A stretch of 36,605 nucleotides of DNA, taken from positions 1 to 36,605 of the forward strand of contig JANXZZ010000274.1 in assembly GCA_025355245.1 (NCBI GenBank). Reading direction: 5' to 3'. Origin of the DNA: Pseudomonadota bacterium (GTDB lineage Bacteria > Pseudomonadota > Gammaproteobacteria > Steroidobacterales > Steroidobacteraceae). Made by a program: the position numbers and the translations under genes. The notes beneath the pieces were generated by a model. The model was not told the origin of the DNA. It was given only the letters and a program-made list of their open reading frames with translations, and ran no database searches. This document shows, piece by piece, positions 33,848 to 36,605 of the stretch. The stretch's first letter is position 1. The number at the start of each line of letters is the position of its first letter.

Positions 33848-33983
33848 GCGCCCTTGGCCGCTGCCTGCCGATGCGTCGCCGGCGAGGGTTGCGGGTACCA
33901 CTCGACCTTTCGGCGCGGGAGCCGCACGCAGCGCGTATGGCCGGCGCGTTGCTGACCCTGCCAGAGCGTGCGCGCAAGTCGGG

Positions 33984-34001
33984 GTCGGGCCGGGGCCCGA
34001 C
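33984..34001. repeat. Perfect inverted repeat in the gap before the GNAT gene
   Basis: GTCGGGCC and GGCCCGAC form perfect 8-bp arms around GG, within the 213-bp gap after the LOG-family gene. It has no T-run and may end transcription or stabilise RNA. The rest of the gap holds no supported gene. Confidence 0.4.
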
Positions 34002-34060
34002 GCGCGGTCGCGCGGGCGGCGCAAGCCCGCCCAAGCTCACCGCCGCGGCGGGAACCTGAC

Positions 34061-34564
34061 GTGGCGGAACCCGTCGCAGCGCCTGCACTTCGACTTGCCG
34101 GTCCGGGCGATGTCGAGTTCGTAATGGCAACGGAGCGCCTGCCGGGCTACGACGTGCTCACGGCACGCTGGACGCGCGAGCAGCACCTGTCCGCGCTCGG
34201 GCGCGCGGATACCCGCTACCTGATCGGCGGCTCCGCGCGCGCCGAGCGCGAGGGATTCGCGATCATCGAGAACATCAACGACGTTGACGAAGGCGCCAAG
34301 CTCAAGCGCATCGCGGTCGAGAACCCCGGCACTGGCTTTGGCGGTCCGTTTCTCGCCGGCGTCGTCGAATGGGTATTCGCATCGACACCCGCCGAGCGCC
34401 TCTGGCTCGACGTGTTCACGTACAACGAGCGCGCCCGGCACGTCTACCGTCGCGCGGGTTTTCGGGAGGACGGGCTGCTCCGCCAGGCCTACGTGCTGCC
34501 GAGCGGCGCACGCGCCGACCGCGTCATCATGTCGGTGCTTCGAAGCGAGTGCGCGCGCCGTTGA
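34061..34564 (+). CDS. GNAT-family N-acetyltransferase
   Basis: The frame is open upstream to 33968, but the N-terminal part there is arginine-rich and without structure, so GTG 34061 is chosen (167 residues); its ribosome site is weak. The acetyl-CoA fold appears as LRLAGPGDVEFV at the start, LKRIAVENPGTGFGGPFL in the motif A region and WLDVFTYNERARHVYRRAGF (about 110-130), typical of RimJ/RimL-like N-acyltransferases. It lacks the canonical RxxGxG/A loop, showing NPGTGFGG instead. The acceptor is unknown. Its stop overlaps the next gene by four bases, so the pair is likely an operon. Confidence 0.85.
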   Translation: MAEPVAAPALRLAGPGDVEFVMATERLPGYDVLTARWTREQHLSALGRADTRYLIGGSARAEREGFAIIENINDVDEGAKLKRIAVENPGTGFGGPFLAGVVEWVFASTPAERLWLDVFTYNERARHVYRRAGFREDGLLRQAYVLPSGARADRVIMSVLRSECARR

Positions 34565-35292
34565 GCTCCTTGATCGCACCGCTGGCGTTGCTGCTGCTCG
34601 CGCCCGCCGGCGCGCCCGGCGCGGCACCCGTGAACGCTGCGGCAGCGGCTGCGGCGCCGGCCGCCGCGCCTCTCGACATTGTCACTCGCCTGCCGACCCG
34701 CGAAAAAGTCGTCGTCCTCAGCTTTGATGCCTGCGAGGCCGTGGAGCGCATGAGTCTCGACCGGAGCATCACGGACCTGCTGGTCGCGCGGAGCATCCCG
34801 TTCACCGTGTTCGTCGGTGGCCGCTTCGCCAGGGACAACGCGACGGCGCTGCGCGAGCTCGCCAGCCATCGCTTCGTCGACCTCGAGAACCACACCTGGA
34901 GCCACCCGCGCGACATGCGCACGCTCGAGGACGAGCGCGTGCGGTCCGAGGTGCTGCGTGCGGCGGCGATGATCCGCGAGGTTAGCGGGCGCAAGACGCG
35001 CTTCTTCCGGTTTCCGGGCGGCAATGCCGACGAGCGCACCGTAGCGCTCGTTGAATCCCTCGGCTACACCGTCGTGCACTGGCGCTGGCCCGAAGGCGAT
35101 CCGGATCCTGCGATCGATGCTGCGGCTCTCGTCAAGCAGACGCTCGAGCGGACGCGTGCTGGCGACATACTCATCTTCCACGTGAACGGCCGCGGCTGGC
35201 ACACGGGCGAGGCGCTGCCGGCGATTCTCGAAGGGCTCGCCGCGAAGGGCTTTCGCTTCGTCAGCCTTCCCGACTACCTGCCGGCGCGCTGA
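34561..35292 (+). CDS. Exported polysaccharide-deacetylase-like protein
   Basis: No ATG precedes the domain. TTG 34561 overlaps the GNAT stop as TTGA and gives 243 residues starting with a hydrophobic export signal (LIAPLALLLLAPAGAPGAAP). The NodB-like domain has VVLSFDACEA (55-59 region), HTWSH with metal-ligand histidines 111 and 115, FFRFPGGN and LIFHVNG. The usual catalytic TFDDG is SFDAC here: the first aspartate is kept and the second, the metal ligand, is alanine. Activity on cell-wall or chitin-like N-acetyl groups is therefore doubtful, or the metal site is altered. Length is near the family minimum. Confidence 0.83.
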   Translation: MSSLIAPLALLLLAPAGAPGAAPVNAAAAAAAPAAAPLDIVTRLPTREKVVVLSFDACEAVERMSLDRSITDLLVARSIPFTVFVGGRFARDNATALRELASHRFVDLENHTWSHPRDMRTLEDERVRSEVLRAAAMIREVSGRKTRFFRFPGGNADERTVALVESLGYTVVHWRWPEGDPDPAIDAAALVKQTLERTRAGDILIFHVNGRGWHTGEALPAILEGLAAKGFRFVSLPDYLPAR

Positions 35293-35383
35293 GCGTGATC
35301 GATGCGCGCGACGGCGCGCGGGCTTGCGGCCTTCGCGACGGCGTGCGAACGTACTTGGGCTCGTGCGTTAAAGGAAAACTCAT

Positions 35384-36605
35384 ATGCTTGGCGCATTGAT
35401 TCTCGGGGCCGCGGTCAGCGGATTCTCACACCCCGCGCCGAGTCCGGAGGCGGATCTGCCCGTCGCCGTTTACCGCGAGCGACGCGAGCGCGTGATGAAG
35501 GCGCTCGACGGCTGCATCGGAATTCTCTCCGCGCAGGGCGCCGTGTCCGGCATCACCGAAGACTTTCGCCAGGATCCCGATTTTTTCTGGTTGACCGGTA
35601 TCAACGAAGCGGGTGCTTCGCTGGTGCTTGCACCGAAGTCGCCCTACGGCAAGGTGACGCTATTCCTCAAGCCCCGCGACCCCGAGGCGGAGCGCTGGAC
35701 CGGTCCGCGCGAGGCGATCTCGCCCGAGCTCAACGACCGCTTCGGCGTTGACAAGGTGCGCCGCGGTAGCCCCCAGCGGCTGCTCGAGAGCGCCGGCCTC
35801 GAGCACGACTGCGTCGCAATCATTGCGCCCGCGACGATGGCAAAGGACGAGCGCGACGATGCGGAGCTGGCGTTGCGCCTGTCGCAGCGCTTCGGCGTGC
35901 GCCTGGCGTTTCGCCGCGCGCTGCTCGAGCAGTTGCGCGAGCGCCACGATGCCAACGAGCTTGCACGCATGGAACGCGCGATCGCGAGCACCGTAGCCGG
36001 CCACGAGGTTGCCGCACGCGCCACGGTCGCGGGCATGTCGGAGCGCGACGTGCAGACGCAGATGGAGTACGCATTCTTCGCCGCCGGAGCGACCGGCCTC
36101 AGCTACCCGTCGATTGTCGGCGCGGGCCCGGACGGTGCGGTCTTGCACTGGGACAAGAATTCGCGCGTGCTCAAGCCGGGCGATCTGGTCGTCATCGATG
36201 CCGCGGCCGAGTACGGGCGCTACGCCGCTGACGTGACGCGCACCTACCCGGTGTCCGGCCGCTTCACGCCCGAGCAGGCCGAGGTCTATCGCGCGGTCTA
36301 CCAGGCGCAGGAGGACATCATGGCGGCGATCCACTCCGGCGTATCGATGGCCGATCTGCAGCACGTTGCCGAGGAATCGCTGCGCAAAGCCGGCTTTCTC
36401 GCCGACTTCATCCACGGTTTCGGGCACTTCGTCGGTCTCGACGTCCACGATGCCGGCGACTACGAGAAGCCGCTGCCGGTCGGCGCGGTGTTCACCGTGG
36501 AGCCCGGGGTTTACCTGCCCGCGAAGGGCTTTGGCGTGCGCATCGAGGACGAGGTCGTGATGACGGACAAGGGCTATCGCTTGTTGACCGGCGCGCTGCC
36601 GCGCA
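35384..36605 (+). CDS. M24-family Xaa-Pro aminopeptidase (aminopeptidase P-like; 3' end outside the window)
   Basis: ATG 35384 has AAGGA eight bases upstream and the frame runs 407 codons to the right edge without a stop. A short hydrophobic N-terminus (LGALILGAAVSG) may be a weak signal peptide. Residues about 20-170 form the creatinase-like N-terminal domain (DFFWLTGINEAGASLVL). The pita-bread domain carries all five metal ligands: Asp272 (VVIDAAAEYG), Asp283 (AADVTRTYPV), His348 (HGFGHFVGLDVHDAG), Glu373 (VEPGVYLP) and Glu388 (RIEDEVVMT). The enzyme removes N-terminal residues before proline using two manganese ions. Family length suggests that only about 20-40 residues are missing. Confidence 0.95.
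   Translation, partial: MLGALILGAAVSGFSHPAPSPEADLPVAVYRERRERVMKALDGCIGILSAQGAVSGITEDFRQDPDFFWLTGINEAGASLVLAPKSPYGKVTLFLKPRDPEAERWTGPREAISPELNDRFGVDKVRRGSPQRLLESAGLEHDCVAIIAPATMAKDERDDAELALRLSQRFGVRLAFRRALLEQLRERHDANELARMERAIASTVAGHEVAARATVAGMSERDVQTQMEYAFFAAGATGLSYPSIVGAGPDGAVLHWDKNSRVLKPGDLVVIDAAAEYGRYAADVTRTYPVSGRFTPEQAEVYRAVYQAQEDIMAAIHSGVSMADLQHVAEESLRKAGFLADFIHGFGHFVGLDVHDAGDYEKPLPVGAVFTVEPGVYLPAKGFGVRIEDEVVMTDKGYRLLTGALPR

Noticed and set aside
33848-34060. Small gene in the gap before the GNAT gene (such as a 40-codon frame near 33937)
   Set aside because: It has no ribosome site, its composition is low-complexity, and an 8-bp inverted repeat crosses it.

Overview
The window is a GC-rich chromosomal segment with dense genes, many 4-bp ATGA-type overlaps and no mobile elements, tRNA, rRNA or CRISPR arrays. 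The HexR-controlled Entner-Doudoroff genes (zwf-hexR facing edd-eda), a class-typical ppc, a one-chain SdaA and the Glt/TolQR-like envelope cluster all point to a Gammaproteobacterium. The precise lineage is not resolvable from this sequence alone.

Left third (1-9873): two divergent units share a 358-bp spacer. Leftwards run a lipoprotein resembling the alpha subunit of hydrazine synthase (PD40-like propeller plus two CxxCH haem motifs), an SH3-plus-beta-barrel protein and a beta-barrel lipoprotein cut by the window edge. Rightwards run a secreted CxxCH protein with a DUF1588-like haem motif, a large CxxCH/LamG lipoprotein and a Tat-exported DUF1501-like protein. All six products are predicted to be exported. 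A zinc-ribbon SAM methyltransferase follows (9973-11328).

Centre (11329-21656): a clear cyclic-di-GMP-I (GEMM-I) riboswitch lies at about 11505-11580. It heads a same-strand run encoding a TlpA-like thioredoxin, a possible 47-residue peptide, an exported coiled-coil/beta protein, two large exported TPR proteins, a small exported protein, one ExbB/TolQ-like channel protein, two ExbD/TolR-like proteins and a TonB/AgmX-type energy transducer. One TolQ, two TolR, a TonB-like transducer, TPR proteins and outer-membrane barrels is the composition of the Myxococcus Agl-Glt (gliding) and Nfs (spore coat) machines. I infer a proton-driven trans-envelope complex under c-di-GMP control, possibly working with the haem proteins and barrels on the left.

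Right part (21675-36605): central metabolism and housekeeping. It contains an EamA/DMT exporter, hexR and zwf on the minus strand facing edd and eda on the plus strand, with two HexR-type operators in the spacer (25190-25204, 25306-25320). These are followed by ppc, with an unusual glycine loop, and convergent sdaA. The rest is a membrane protein of unknown function, a LOG-family phosphoribohydrolase, a GNAT acetyltransferase, a polysaccharide-deacetylase-like protein and an M24 aminopeptidase P-like protein cut by the right edge.
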